Part shown: positions 26,545 through 34,599 of the stretch, in pieces
How the letters are laid out: each line of letters begins with the position of its first letter
How positions within the stretch are numbered: the first letter of the stretch is position 1
Origin: Effusibacillus consociatus
GTDB lineage: Bacteria; Bacillota; Bacilli; Tumebacillales; Effusibacillaceae
Reading direction: 5' to 3'
Assembly (NCBI RefSeq): GCF_042652925.1
Contig: NZ_JBHSHC010000014.1
Coordinates: 62,001-126,000 of the forward strand
DNA length: 64,000 nt
The notes under the pieces: generated by a model
Databases searched by the model: none
What the model was told of the DNA's origin: nothing
The model's input: only the letters and a program-made list of their open reading frames with translations
Program-made: the position numbers and the translations under genes

Positions 26545-27396
26545 ATGAACGGATGGAAGAAGGTAATGGGATTTGGTCTTGCTGCAGCACTTACTGCAAC
26601 AGCTCTCGTTGGTTGCGGCGGCGGGACAAAACCGGCAGCGGAAGGTAATAAATCCGCGGGAGAAGCGCCAAAAGCTGAGGCGAAAACGCTTGACCAAATC
26701 AAACAGCGCGGCAAACTGGTTGTTGGAGTTAAATATGACACCAACCTGTTCGGCTTGAAAGATCCTGCCAGCGGCAAAGTCGAGGGTCTCGACATTGACA
26801 TTGCAAAGGCCCTTGCGAAGAAAGTCCTCGGTGATGAAAACAAGATCGAGTTGAAGGAAGTTACCTCCAAGACCCGTATCCCAATGCTCAAAAACGGGGA
26901 AATCGATGCGATCATCGCAACCATGACCATCACGGAAGAACGGAAGAAGGAAGTTGATTTCTCAGACGTATACTTCAAAGCGGGACAATCTCTGCTGGTC
27001 AAGAAAGACAGTAAGATTAACGGCATTCAGGACGTTACAAAAGGTGTGAAAGTACTCGCGGTGAAGGGATCCACCTCCGCAAAGAACATTCGTGAAAAAG
27101 CACCGGAAGCAACCGTTCTCGAATTTGAAAACTATGCGGAAGCATTTACTGCCCTCAAATCCGGCAAAGGCGATGCCCTTACGACGGACAATTCCATCCT
27201 GTTTGGCATGGTAAAACAGGATAACAACTATAAAGTGGTAGGCGGCACCTTCACGGACGAGCCTTACGGGATCGCAGTGAGGAAGGGCGATGCTGAATTC
27301 CTCAAAGTGGTGAACGATCTCCTGAAAGAACTTAAGGACAAAGGCGAGTATGACAAGATCTATGAAAAATGGATCGGGGAAAAACCGAGCAAATAG
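26545..27396 (+). CDS. glnH: glutamine/glutamate-type ABC transporter substrate-binding lipoprotein
   Basis: Extracellular receptor of 283 residues. The signal peptide (KKVMGFGLAAALTATALVGCG) ends in the lipobox ALVGC at about residue 23 and is followed by a flexible Gly/Lys/Ala-rich linker. The mature part is a family 3 binding domain: LVVGVKYDTNLFGLKD, GLDIDIAKALAKKVLG, RIPMLKNGEIDAIIATMTIT, KVLAVKGSTSAKNIREK and DALTTDNSILFG. The start follows AAAGGGG. The context (GlnQ-type ATPase, GlnM/GlnP-type permeases, GlnK/GlnL-type regulators) suggests glutamine; glutamate or aspartate is possible. Confidence 0.9.
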   Translation: MNGWKKVMGFGLAAALTATALVGCGGGTKPAAEGNKSAGEAPKAEAKTLDQIKQRGKLVVGVKYDTNLFGLKDPASGKVEGLDIDIAKALAKKVLGDENKIELKEVTSKTRIPMLKNGEIDAIIATMTITEERKKEVDFSDVYFKAGQSLLVKKDSKINGIQDVTKGVKVLAVKGSTSAKNIREKAPEATVLEFENYAEAFTALKSGKGDALTTDNSILFGMVKQDNNYKVVGGTFTDEPYGIAVRKGDAEFLKVVNDLLKELKDKGEYDKIYEKWIGEKPSK

Positions 27397-27409
27397 ACTG
27401 CATGACACA

Positions 27410-27437
27410 GAGATGAGCGGCCTTTACCGCTCATCTC
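27410..27437 (+). terminator. strong stem-loop between glnH and the permease gene
   Basis: GAGATGAGCGG / CCGCTCATCTC, an 11-bp perfect stem with a 6-nt loop and no T run. It is better explained as an mRNA 3'-end stabiliser for the upstream binding-protein message than as a full terminator. Confidence 0.6.
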
Positions 27438-27476
27438 ACTTGCTTCAAGTGTCTGAAAAGGGGGACAAAAGACAGG

Positions 27477-28133
27477 ATGCTAAATTTTTCAATTCTTATC
27501 GAGCATTGGGATCAATACCTCGAAGGATTCGGAAATACCGTTCAGGTCAGCCTGCTTGCTCTTGTCGGCAGCTTTGTTCTGGGAACTCTGCTCGCGGTAT
27601 TTCGGATTGCTCCAATTCGTCCTTTAAATTGGGCAGGAACCGGCTATGTCGAATTTATTCGTAACATTCCATTGGTTCTGGTGGTTTTTATTTTTTATTT
27701 CGGGTTCCCTGCTATTGGAATCCAACTGGAAGGATTTGCTGCGGGTACTTTGGGGCTTACCGTGTATACTGCGGCATTTATTGCGGAGGCAGTTCGTGCA
27801 GGAATCCTGTCAGTCCCGAAAGGACAGATGGAAGCAGCCAGGTCATCTGGATTGACGTATACACAGACAATGCGCTATATTATTTTGCCGCAAGCCATCA
27901 AGATCGTAATCCCGCCGCTTGGAAATCAGTTTATCAATTTGGTGAAAAACTCGTCGGTGCTGGGCGTGATTGCGGGGCTTGACCTGATGTACCACGGCGA
28001 CTTGATCTCTTCCGCCACAGCGGTCGTCTTTGACGTATATATTTTTGTGGCCATGTTCTATCTGATTCTGACTGTACCGCTTAGTCTCGGCGTTGGATAT
28101 CTGGAACGCCGGTTGGCCGCAAACCATAGATAG
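27477..28133 (+). CDS. glnM: glutamine-type ABC transporter permease
   Basis: Inner-membrane permease of 218 residues, HisM/GlnP family, with about five membrane segments. Conserved parts are GFGNTVQVSLLALVGSFVLGTLLAV, FIRNIPLVLVVFIFYFG, EAVRAGILSVPKGQMEAARSSGLT (ATPase-contact loop) and ILPQAIKIVIPPLGNQFINLVKNSS. The start follows AAAAGGGGGA. It probably forms the channel with the homologous permease encoded 12 bp downstream. The symbol follows Bacillus subtilis glnQHMP gene order. Confidence 0.9.
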   Translation: MLNFSILIEHWDQYLEGFGNTVQVSLLALVGSFVLGTLLAVFRIAPIRPLNWAGTGYVEFIRNIPLVLVVFIFYFGFPAIGIQLEGFAAGTLGLTVYTAAFIAEAVRAGILSVPKGQMEAARSSGLTYTQTMRYIILPQAIKIVIPPLGNQFINLVKNSSVLGVIAGLDLMYHGDLISSATAVVFDVYIFVAMFYLILTVPLSLGVGYLERRLAANHR

Positions 28134-28145
28134 GAGGGGGAATAA

Positions 28146-28796
28146 ATGGACTTTATTGGCGCTTACTCTGCTGACCATTTCAAATTCCTGCTGAAAGGTT
28201 TTCTTGTTACGCTCGAGGTGGCATTTATCTCGATTGTTCTCAGCTTTCTGATTGGGATTGTCATCGGTATTCTTCGGTATGCGAAGGTTCCCGTGTTTTC
28301 CAAGGTGCTGGCGGTGATTGTGGAGACGATTCGAAATCTTCCGCTTCTGCTCATTATCTTTTTTACCTATTTCGCCCTGCCTGAGATTGGAATCAAGCTG
28401 GACAAGTTTATCGCGGCGGTTCTAGCACTTGTAATCTTTGAAGCGGCCATGATTTCGGAAATCGTACGCAGCGGATTAAATTCCATTGAAAAAGGACAAA
28501 TTGAAGCGGCAAGATCCTCCGGTCTCAATTATGTTCAAACGATGCGGCATATTATTTTGCCCCAGGCGCTTCGCCGGATGGTGCCTCCAATGGTCAGCCA
28601 GTTTATTTCCCTGCTAAAAGACACATCCTTAGCAATAGTAATCGCGTTGCCGGAATTGATGAACCATGCCCAGATCATTAACGGACATAACGTGAACTTT
28701 GTCATTCCGATCTTTTTGCTCGTTGCGGTTATGTACTTTGTCGTGAACTATGCGTTGTCAATCGTTGCGAGACGTTTGGAAAACAAAATCGCATAA
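28146..28796 (+). CDS. glnP: glutamine-type ABC transporter permease
   Basis: Second permease, 216 residues, with the same layout as its neighbour: LKGFLVTLEVAFISIVLSFLIGIVIG, ETIRNLPLLLIIFFTYFALP, SEIVRSGLNSIEKGQIEAARSSGLN and ILPQALRRMVPPMVSQFISLLKDTSLA. The start follows AGGAGGGGG. It ends 43 bp before the sensor kinase gene, so transporter and regulator genes may share a transcript. Confidence 0.9.
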   Translation: MDFIGAYSADHFKFLLKGFLVTLEVAFISIVLSFLIGIVIGILRYAKVPVFSKVLAVIVETIRNLPLLLIIFFTYFALPEIGIKLDKFIAAVLALVIFEAAMISEIVRSGLNSIEKGQIEAARSSGLNYVQTMRHIILPQALRRMVPPMVSQFISLLKDTSLAIVIALPELMNHAQIINGHNVNFVIPIFLLVAVMYFVVNYALSIVARRLENKIA

Positions 28797-28839
28797 CGGG
28801 GTTTAGGTATTCCATAGTCCAAATGGAGATGAAAGTACG

Positions 28840-30108
28840 ATGAGGGAACGTATGCTGCGCCTGGCTGGCATTATGCTGGCGACCGCTTTTTTGGGTGAGA
28901 TGAAGATGAACCCGTTCGGGGAGACATTCCGTTTCTCACTTGGCATTGCCGCCTTCTTCTTTGGCATGCTCTGGTTTCGCTCTGTTCCTGTGCTGGTAAC
29001 CGGTGTGCTCGCAGGTTCCACGATTTTGTGGTTTCGTGTCGGCATGGATGTTTTTATGGATCACGCATTCTTCTATGAAAGCTTAAGCAAGCATTTGCCA
29101 TCGGCCTTTTATTACTTTAGTTTTGCCTTGATCATTCATCTCACCAGACTTCGGGATTTTTTTGAAAATCCGCTTCGAGTAGGAGTCGTAGGGGCTCTTG
29201 CGGATCTTACTTCGAACTATGTGGAATTATTGATTCGTCACATTATCGGGGAATCCTATCCGATCACTTGGCAGTCTTTTTTAATTATGCTTCTGTTTGG
29301 CGCGCTTCGCAGTTTCTTTGTGGTCGGCTTATACAATATGTTATCGATTCGGCAGGTGCGAGCCTTGGGTGAAGCTCGCCAAAAAGAGTTGGACCGGCTT
29401 TTGATGATCAATTCCAATCTTTATGAAGAGACCCTCTACCTGCGGAAATCCATGAGCCACCTGGAGGAGATTACTCGCAAAAGTTATCAGTTATATAAGC
29501 GACTGATGGAATCCGATAAATCGCAAGCGAACCTGGCCCTGCACATTGCAGAACATGTCCATGAAGTTAAGAAAGATTCGCAGCGGATTTTGGCGGGGTT
29601 ATCCAAAATCATCAATCAAGAAGAACTGGCGCCTCGTCTCAGTATTTCGGATTTGTGCGGATTGGTGGTCCGTGCAAATGAGAAATACGCTGAACTCCTG
29701 GGAAAACACATTGAATTTGAATATCAGTGTGATACCCATCTGTCAACGAATCAGGTCTATGCCCTTCTCTCGGTATTAAACAATCTGGTTGCCAATGCGG
29801 TCGAAGCGATACCGTCATCAGGCCGGATTCAGATCCGGGTAGAGCTTGACCAAGGAGAAATGATTTTTCACGTGACAGATAGCGGCCCCGGAGTCTCCCC
29901 GGAAGATCGGGATTGGGTGTTTGAGCCTGGGTATACAACCAAATATGATTTGGAAGGGAATCCGTCGACAGGAATTGGATTGACTCATGCACAGGATATC
30001 ATTCAAAATTTAAACGGGACCTTGACAATTCGTGACGATCAACCCGATATGACCCATTTTGAAATACGCATACCGATTCACCAACTCCATCGAAGGGAGG
30101 GTGTTTGA
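28840..30108 (+). CDS. glnK: membrane sensor histidine kinase, GlnK type
   Basis: Probable glutamine-responsive sensor kinase, 422 residues. About five or six hydrophobic segments fill residues 8-165 without a recognisable extracellular domain. A coiled linker (about 170-230) leads to the phosphoacceptor His241 in EHVHEVKKDSQ. The ATPase domain has N-box NNLVANAVEAI, G1 DSGPGV and G2 STGIGLTHA. The architecture and the partner next door (a YcbB-domain response regulator) match GlnK/GlnL of Bacillus subtilis, which controls glutamine transport and glutaminase. The stop codon overlaps the start of the regulator gene. Confidence 0.85.
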   Translation: MRERMLRLAGIMLATAFLGEMKMNPFGETFRFSLGIAAFFFGMLWFRSVPVLVTGVLAGSTILWFRVGMDVFMDHAFFYESLSKHLPSAFYYFSFALIIHLTRLRDFFENPLRVGVVGALADLTSNYVELLIRHIIGESYPITWQSFLIMLLFGALRSFFVVGLYNMLSIRQVRALGEARQKELDRLLMINSNLYEETLYLRKSMSHLEEITRKSYQLYKRLMESDKSQANLALHIAEHVHEVKKDSQRILAGLSKIINQEELAPRLSISDLCGLVVRANEKYAELLGKHIEFEYQCDTHLSTNQVYALLSVLNNLVANAVEAIPSSGRIQIRVELDQGEMIFHVTDSGPGVSPEDRDWVFEPGYTTKYDLEGNPSTGIGLTHAQDIIQNLNGTLTIRDDQPDMTHFEIRIPIHQLHRREGV

Positions 30109-31016
30109 TGTCACTTCGTTTCTTCCTGATTGAAGATGATGCCGCAATTCGCAAGATGCTTGAGCGTATTATTTCGGACAGCGGACTGGGGGAAGTAGCA
30201 GGACAGGCAGATGATGGGCTCCACGTTTCGGTGGACCAGCTCCACGATGTGGATGTCGTTCTCATTGATCTCTTAATGCCGGGACAGGATGGAATCGAGA
30301 CGATGAAGAAACTCCAAGCGGAAGGGTTCACGGGGCGATTTATCATGATTTCGCAAGTCGAGAATAAAGAAATGATCGGTGAGGCTTATCTGCACGGTGT
30401 GGATACGTTCATCCAAAAACCGGTGAACCGTTTCGAAGTTCTATCCGTCTTAAAAAGGGTGGCCGATCATCTTTCACTCGCGGCTTCACTTAAATCGATT
30501 CGAAAATCACTTCAAATCCTGGACGAAAAGGAGGCAGACCCTTTCCGGAATGATTCCGCTTCCGCCCTTGAAAAAAAAGTGCGCCATCTGCTGCTGCAGT
30601 TGGGAATTGCCGGTGAAGCCGGTGCCCCTGACTTGCTGCTGATCATGCGTTGGCTGATGCAAGAAGAGCAGAAAGGGAGAGCGTTACCCGAGCTTCCGCA
30701 GTTAAAAGAATTGTATTTACAAGTCCTCCGGAAGTTTCAGGACATCCAGGATGAGAATGAATTGCAAAAAGAAGTCCGTGCAATGGAGCAGCGTATTCGC
30801 CGTATGGTCCTTCAGGCGTTTACCAATCTGGCTTCTCTTGGTTTAACCGATTATGCCAATCCTACATTCGAACATTTTGCCCCCCGGCTGTTTGACTTCC
30901 AGGATATCCGGATGCGGATGCAGGAGCTTGAGAATGATGAGAAAACGACCAAGTCGAGGATCAATGTTCGCAAGTTTTTGTCTGCTTTTTACATGGAAGT
31001 GAAGCAGTTTGGTTGA
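30108..31016 (+). CDS. glnL: response regulator with YcbB domain, GlnL type
   Basis: Partner of the preceding kinase, 302 residues. The receiver domain occupies about residues 4-120, with acidic pocket EDD at 9-11, phosphoacceptor Asp54 in LIDLLMPGQDG and the lysine in FIQKPVNR. The remainder is the YcbB-type domain with a central helical part (EKKVRHLLLQLGIAGEAGAPDL) and the C-terminal FTNLASLGLTDYANPTFEHFAPRLF. Such regulators bind DNA upstream of glutamine-use genes. The ATG at 30108 shares one base with the kinase stop and follows GGGAGG. A terminator follows. Confidence 0.88.
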   Translation: MSLRFFLIEDDAAIRKMLERIISDSGLGEVAGQADDGLHVSVDQLHDVDVVLIDLLMPGQDGIETMKKLQAEGFTGRFIMISQVENKEMIGEAYLHGVDTFIQKPVNRFEVLSVLKRVADHLSLAASLKSIRKSLQILDEKEADPFRNDSASALEKKVRHLLLQLGIAGEAGAPDLLLIMRWLMQEEQKGRALPELPQLKELYLQVLRKFQDIQDENELQKEVRAMEQRIRRMVLQAFTNLASLGLTDYANPTFEHFAPRLFDFQDIRMRMQELENDEKTTKSRINVRKFLSAFYMEVKQFG

Positions 31017-31031
31017 AACCCGGACGATAAT

Positions 31032-31066
31032 AAAACTGCCGCGGAATTTTCCGGGGCAGTTTTTTA
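31032..31066 (+). terminator. rho-independent terminator after glnL
   Basis: AAAACTGCC / GGCAGTTTT outer stem with inner CGG/CCG pairing and a run of T. It separates the glutamine operon from the ROK-controlled cluster. Confidence 0.9.
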
Positions 31067-31123
31067 TTGAAAATTTTTTCTGCCGATCAGAAGGTATATG
31101 CAAATTTATGCAGAATATCTTAG

Positions 31124-31140
31124 TTAGTAAAGTTTACTAA
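31124..31140. promoter_or_regulatory. 17-bp palindromic operator upstream of the ROK regulator
   Basis: TTAGTAAA-G-TTTACTAA is a perfect dyad 13 bp upstream of the ROK-regulator start. It resembles XylR-type ROK operators, which begin TTAGT and end ACTAA. Autoregulation, and control of the whole downstream cluster, is likely. A second dyad-like element, TGCA-N6-TGCA, lies at 31099-31112. Confidence 0.7.
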
Positions 31141-31153
31141 GTGAGGGATCTGT

Positions 31154-32362
31154 GTGCACGATAGACGTCCGCCGGGAAATGTGCAGTTGATGAAACAAAT
31201 GAATCGAGCGGCAATTCTGCAGCTTCTGCGCGATCAAGGTCAATTGTCTCGAGCCGCATTGGCGGAGTTGACTGCGTTAAGCAAACCCAGCATTTCCGCC
31301 TTGGTGGATGAGTTGATCCAAGAGGGGTGGATTCGCGAAGTTGGAATCGGAGAATCAAGCGGCGGCAGGAGGCCCATCCTGCTCGAGATTAACGCAGAAG
31401 GATTTGCCATTGTCGGAGCGGTTTTTGAAGGAACCGGTTTGGAACTTGCGGTTTCCGATCTGAACGGTGAACTTCTTGCGGAAAAGCATGTGGTGATCAA
31501 AGGCGATGCAACCGGCGGGCAAATTCTCGATGAATTTGAGGGGAAAATTCGGTCCTTCCTGCACGAGGCCAGGGTGAATTATGACCGGGTACTGGGGATT
31601 GGTGTCGGACTTCCGGGTGTGACTCGCCGGGGAAGCGGGATCATTAGTTTCTCCCCGAGTACGGGTTGGAATGATTGGCCCGTTCTGGATGAATTGGAAA
31701 AACGATTTTCCTTGCCGGTTTTCCTTGATAATGATGTGAACCTTATGGCGTTGGGCGAGTTTTATAAAGGGGCAGGCTACGGGGTTCAAAATCTTGTTTA
31801 TATGCATGTCGGGACAGGGATCGGCGCGGGAATCATTCTGAACGGTCAATTGTTCCGCGGATTCTCGGAAGCGGCCGGAGAGATCGGGTACATGGTCGTT
31901 GGCAACCCCGATAAGCGCAACCATAGGGAATATGGAGTGTTTGAAGGGAATTACTCGGCATTGGCCCTGTTGGAACGAGCAGCATCCGATCCGAATTTGA
32001 AGCTATTACTGGATGAGAATTCCACAAGTGCAGGGGTCATTAAAAAATTGACTGAACTGTCCGATGTTTCACCCGAGGCGAACGGTCTTTTACAGGAAGT
32101 CTGCTTGCATTGGTCTTACGGTATTGCAAATATCGTATGCGTTCTGAATCCCGAATTGGTCATCTTGGGAGGTGATATGGTTCACATCGGAGACTGTGGA
32201 TTGAAACTGATCCAAGACTCTCTCTCCCGCCTTGTTCCAATTGTTCCGGAGTTAAAATTTGCTGAGCTCGGGGACCGTGGCGGTGTAGTAGGGGCTGTAT
32301 TCCATGTGTTGGAAGCGGATCGGTCTTTGTCCGGAAAACTTGGGGGCACTACTGTGAGCTAA
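31154..32362 (+). CDS. ROK-family transcriptional repressor (XylR/NagC-like)
   Basis: Sugar-responsive repressor of 402 residues. The N-terminal winged helix (about 12-75) reads NRAAILQLLRDQGQLSRAALAELTALSKPSISALVDEL, followed by the basic turn SSGGRRPILLEIN. The ROK domain (80-395) has VLGIGVGLPGV, LDNDVNLMALGEF, HVGTGIGAGIILNGQLFRG and EAAGEIGYM. The zinc-binding CxCGxxGC motif of most ROK proteins is absent. The GTG start follows GAGGG. It heads the ABC importer/PIG-L cluster, which suggests the inducer is a sugar or sugar derivative imported or released by those proteins. Confidence 0.9.
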   Translation: MHDRRPPGNVQLMKQMNRAAILQLLRDQGQLSRAALAELTALSKPSISALVDELIQEGWIREVGIGESSGGRRPILLEINAEGFAIVGAVFEGTGLELAVSDLNGELLAEKHVVIKGDATGGQILDEFEGKIRSFLHEARVNYDRVLGIGVGLPGVTRRGSGIISFSPSTGWNDWPVLDELEKRFSLPVFLDNDVNLMALGEFYKGAGYGVQNLVYMHVGTGIGAGIILNGQLFRGFSEAAGEIGYMVVGNPDKRNHREYGVFEGNYSALALLERAASDPNLKLLLDENSTSAGVIKKLTELSDVSPEANGLLQEVCLHWSYGIANIVCVLNPELVILGGDMVHIGDCGLKLIQDSLSRLVPIVPELKFAELGDRGGVVGAVFHVLEADRSLSGKLGGTTVS

Positions 32363-32381
32363 AAGAAAGGGGATGAAATGT

Positions 32382-33464
32382 GTGACAAGCGGAATGAAAA
32401 AATGGATGATGGGCATTATGACCGGAGCACTTGCGCTTTCGCTTTCGGCGTGCGGAGACAGCAGCGGAACGAATGGGAATTCGGGTGGGAACGGAGGCGG
32501 CGGAGCGGAAGAGAAGAAGCTTGTGATCTATACCGCCCGAGACAAAAACGTTGTCGATGCAGTGATTCCAAAGTTTAAGGAAAAACATCCCGACATTGAC
32601 GTTCAGGTTATGACAATGGGGGCTCAGCAGATTCTGGAACGCGTGCGCGGAGAAAAAGCAAATCCTCAGGCCGATTTCTGGTGGGGCGGCACACAAGCAG
32701 CATTAATCACTGCCGCGAATGAAGGGCTTCTGGAATCCGTAAAACCGTCCTTTGCGGATAAGGTTCCAGCCCAATATAAAGATGCGCAAGACCGCTGGTA
32801 TGGGGAGATGCTCCTGCCGGAAGTGATTATGTACAATTCCCAGGCGTTGAAGAAGGAAGATGTGCCGAAAGATTGGGACGAACTTCTCGATTCCAAGTAT
32901 AAAGGCAAAATCATTATCCGCGGAGTTCTTGCTTCCGGTACGATGCGAACGATTTATTCTTCAATGATTTACCGCCAGGACCCGAAAGATCCCACGAAAG
33001 GATACGAGTGGCTCAAAAAGCTGGATGCCAACACGAAAGAGTACGCTCAAGATCCGACCAATCTGTACTTAAAGCTTGCCCGTCAGGAAGGTACGCTTTC
33101 ACTTTGGAATCTCCAGGATATTCTGATTCAAAAAGAAAAACAGAAGCAGCCTTTTGACTTTGCGATTCCTTCCAGTGGGATTCCGATTCTGGTAGACGGC
33201 GTTGGTGTCGTAAAAGGAGCCAAGCATAAGGATGCTGCAATGAAGTTCTATGAGTTCCTGTTCGACGAAAAACTCCGAGTCGAATTGGCGGAAAATTTGT
33301 TCCAAATCCCTACCCGTACAGATATCAGCAAAGACAAAATGCCGGCCTGGTTCAAAAACATTGAATTGAAGCCGTTGCCGATTGACTGGCAGGTCATGGC
33401 CGAGAAGGAAAAAGAGTGGATGCAGTACTGGGACGAAAACATCAAGGGCAAGGGTGCCAAATAA
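32382..33464 (+). CDS. ABC transporter substrate-binding lipoprotein, Fbp/spermidine-type
   Basis: Extracellular receptor of about 360 residues for the ATPase and fused permease that follow. The signal peptide ends in the lipobox LSLSAC (Cys about residue 25), then a Ser/Gly/Asn-rich linker. The mature domain starts KKLVIYTARDKNVVDAVIPKF and continues with ADFWWGGTQAALITAA, LPEVIMYNSQAL and PSSGIPILVDGVGVVKGAKH. This is the group that includes iron(III), 2-aminoethylphosphonate, thiamine and polyamine receptors. The GTG at 32382 is favoured by spacing from AAAGGGG; ATGs at 32373 and 32394 are alternatives. The operon's sugar enzymes suggest an organic anion or glyco-compound, but sequence does not settle it. 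Confidence 0.88.
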   Translation: MTSGMKKWMMGIMTGALALSLSACGDSSGTNGNSGGNGGGGAEEKKLVIYTARDKNVVDAVIPKFKEKHPDIDVQVMTMGAQQILERVRGEKANPQADFWWGGTQAALITAANEGLLESVKPSFADKVPAQYKDAQDRWYGEMLLPEVIMYNSQALKKEDVPKDWDELLDSKYKGKIIIRGVLASGTMRTIYSSMIYRQDPKDPTKGYEWLKKLDANTKEYAQDPTNLYLKLARQEGTLSLWNLQDILIQKEKQKQPFDFAIPSSGIPILVDGVGVVKGAKHKDAAMKFYEFLFDEKLRVELAENLFQIPTRTDISKDKMPAWFKNIELKPLPIDWQVMAEKEKEWMQYWDENIKGKGAK

Positions 33465-33467
33465 TGC

Positions 33468-33486
33468 GGCGGGGCTCGGCCCCGCC
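33468..33486 (+). terminator. stem-loop between binding-protein and ATPase genes
   Basis: GGCGGGG / CCCCGCC with a 5-nt loop, 4 bp after the binding-protein stop and lacking a T run. Same placement as the hairpins at 7699, 27410 and 63773. Confidence 0.6.
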
Positions 33487-33513
33487 TCCTTGTAAACTTC
33501 GGGGGAGGATTTT

Positions 33514-34587
33514 ATGATCGCCGTTACGCTGAAAGAAGTGAGCAAGAAGTTTGACCAAGTGATCGGTGTAGACAATGTCAATATCCGGATTCAACCTGGT
33601 GAGTTTTTTACCTTTCTCGGACCGAGCGGTTGCGGGAAAACGACAACGCTTCGCATGATTGCAGGCTTTTACTATCCGAGTTCGGGACGAATCCTGTTCG
33701 GCGAGCAGGATATGACGTTTGTTCCTCCTAACAAACGAAACACCGGGATGGTTTTCCAAAACTATGCCTTGTTTCCTCATATGACGGTGTTCGAAAATGT
33801 GGCGTTTGGATTAAAGGTGCGGAAATTGTCCAAACCGGAGATTCAAAAACGGGTGGAAAGGGCTTTGGAGCAGGTACGTCTGCCCGGGATGGGATCCAGA
33901 AGAATTGATCAACTGTCGGGCGGACAACAGCAGCGTGTTGCGTTGGCTAGAGCTCTGGTGATCGAACCCGGCATTTTGCTGTTGGATGAGCCATTGTCGA
34001 ACTTGGACGCCAAACTCCGGGAGGAAACGCGCTCGGAAATTAAAAGACTGCAATTGGAACTTGGAATTACGACGATCTACGTGACGCACGATCAAGCGGA
34101 AGCAATGGCGATGTCAGATCGCATCATGGTGATGGAAGGCGGTCGGATTCAACAGATCGGCACGCCAATTGAAATTTATAACCGGCCTGCTAACCGGTTT
34201 GTCGCCTCTTTTATTGGGGAAACCAACCTGCTGGAAGGTGTGGTGGAAGAGGTCAGTGATCAGGAAATCACGGTTCGCGTAGGAGGGGAACTGCGGCTTG
34301 TCGGGTTAAAGTCGAATGTCAATCCGCATGTGAATTTGGCTCTGGGAGAAAAGGTTGTGCTTTCGATTCGCCCGGAGGCGTTTCATGACGGGGTGGGACA
34401 GAAAGAAAATGTCATCCAAGGCACTGTGATACTTTCCGAATTTACGGGTGTGAGTGTCAACTATCTGGTTCAGTCGGGGGATCATTCGCTGCGTGCCATG
34501 TTTATTAACACAGGCACGGATATTCGTTCTCGGGGCGAAAAAATCTCGCTTGCGGTAGCAAAAGATTCCATTTTCGTTGTCGACTAG
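33514..34587 (+). CDS. ABC transporter ATP-binding protein with TOBE domain (PotA/FbpC type)
   Basis: ATPase of the importer, 357 residues. Walker A GPSGCGKTTT starts at residue 36, Q-loop FQNYALFPHM, signature LSGGQQQRVALARAL, Walker B ILLLDEPLSNLD, and switch YVTHDQAEAMAMSDR. A C-terminal TOBE-type regulatory domain covers about 240-355 (GETNLLEGVVEEV, LSIRPEAF). The gene lies 49 bp after the binding-protein gene and 12 bp before the fused permease, so the three form one importer. Confidence 0.94.
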   Translation: MIAVTLKEVSKKFDQVIGVDNVNIRIQPGEFFTFLGPSGCGKTTTLRMIAGFYYPSSGRILFGEQDMTFVPPNKRNTGMVFQNYALFPHMTVFENVAFGLKVRKLSKPEIQKRVERALEQVRLPGMGSRRIDQLSGGQQQRVALARALVIEPGILLLDEPLSNLDAKLREETRSEIKRLQLELGITTIYVTHDQAEAMAMSDRIMVMEGGRIQQIGTPIEIYNRPANRFVASFIGETNLLEGVVEEVSDQEITVRVGGELRLVGLKSNVNPHVNLALGEKVVLSIRPEAFHDGVGQKENVIQGTVILSEFTGVSVNYLVQSGDHSLRAMFINTGTDIRSRGEKISLAVAKDSIFVVD

Positions 34588-34599
34588 GAGGGAGACAAT

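Noticed and set aside
28876..28900. TGGCAT...TGGCG sequence considered as a sigma-54 promoter
   Set aside because: Lacks the GC of the -12 element at the required spacing and lies inside the sensor kinase coding sequence.
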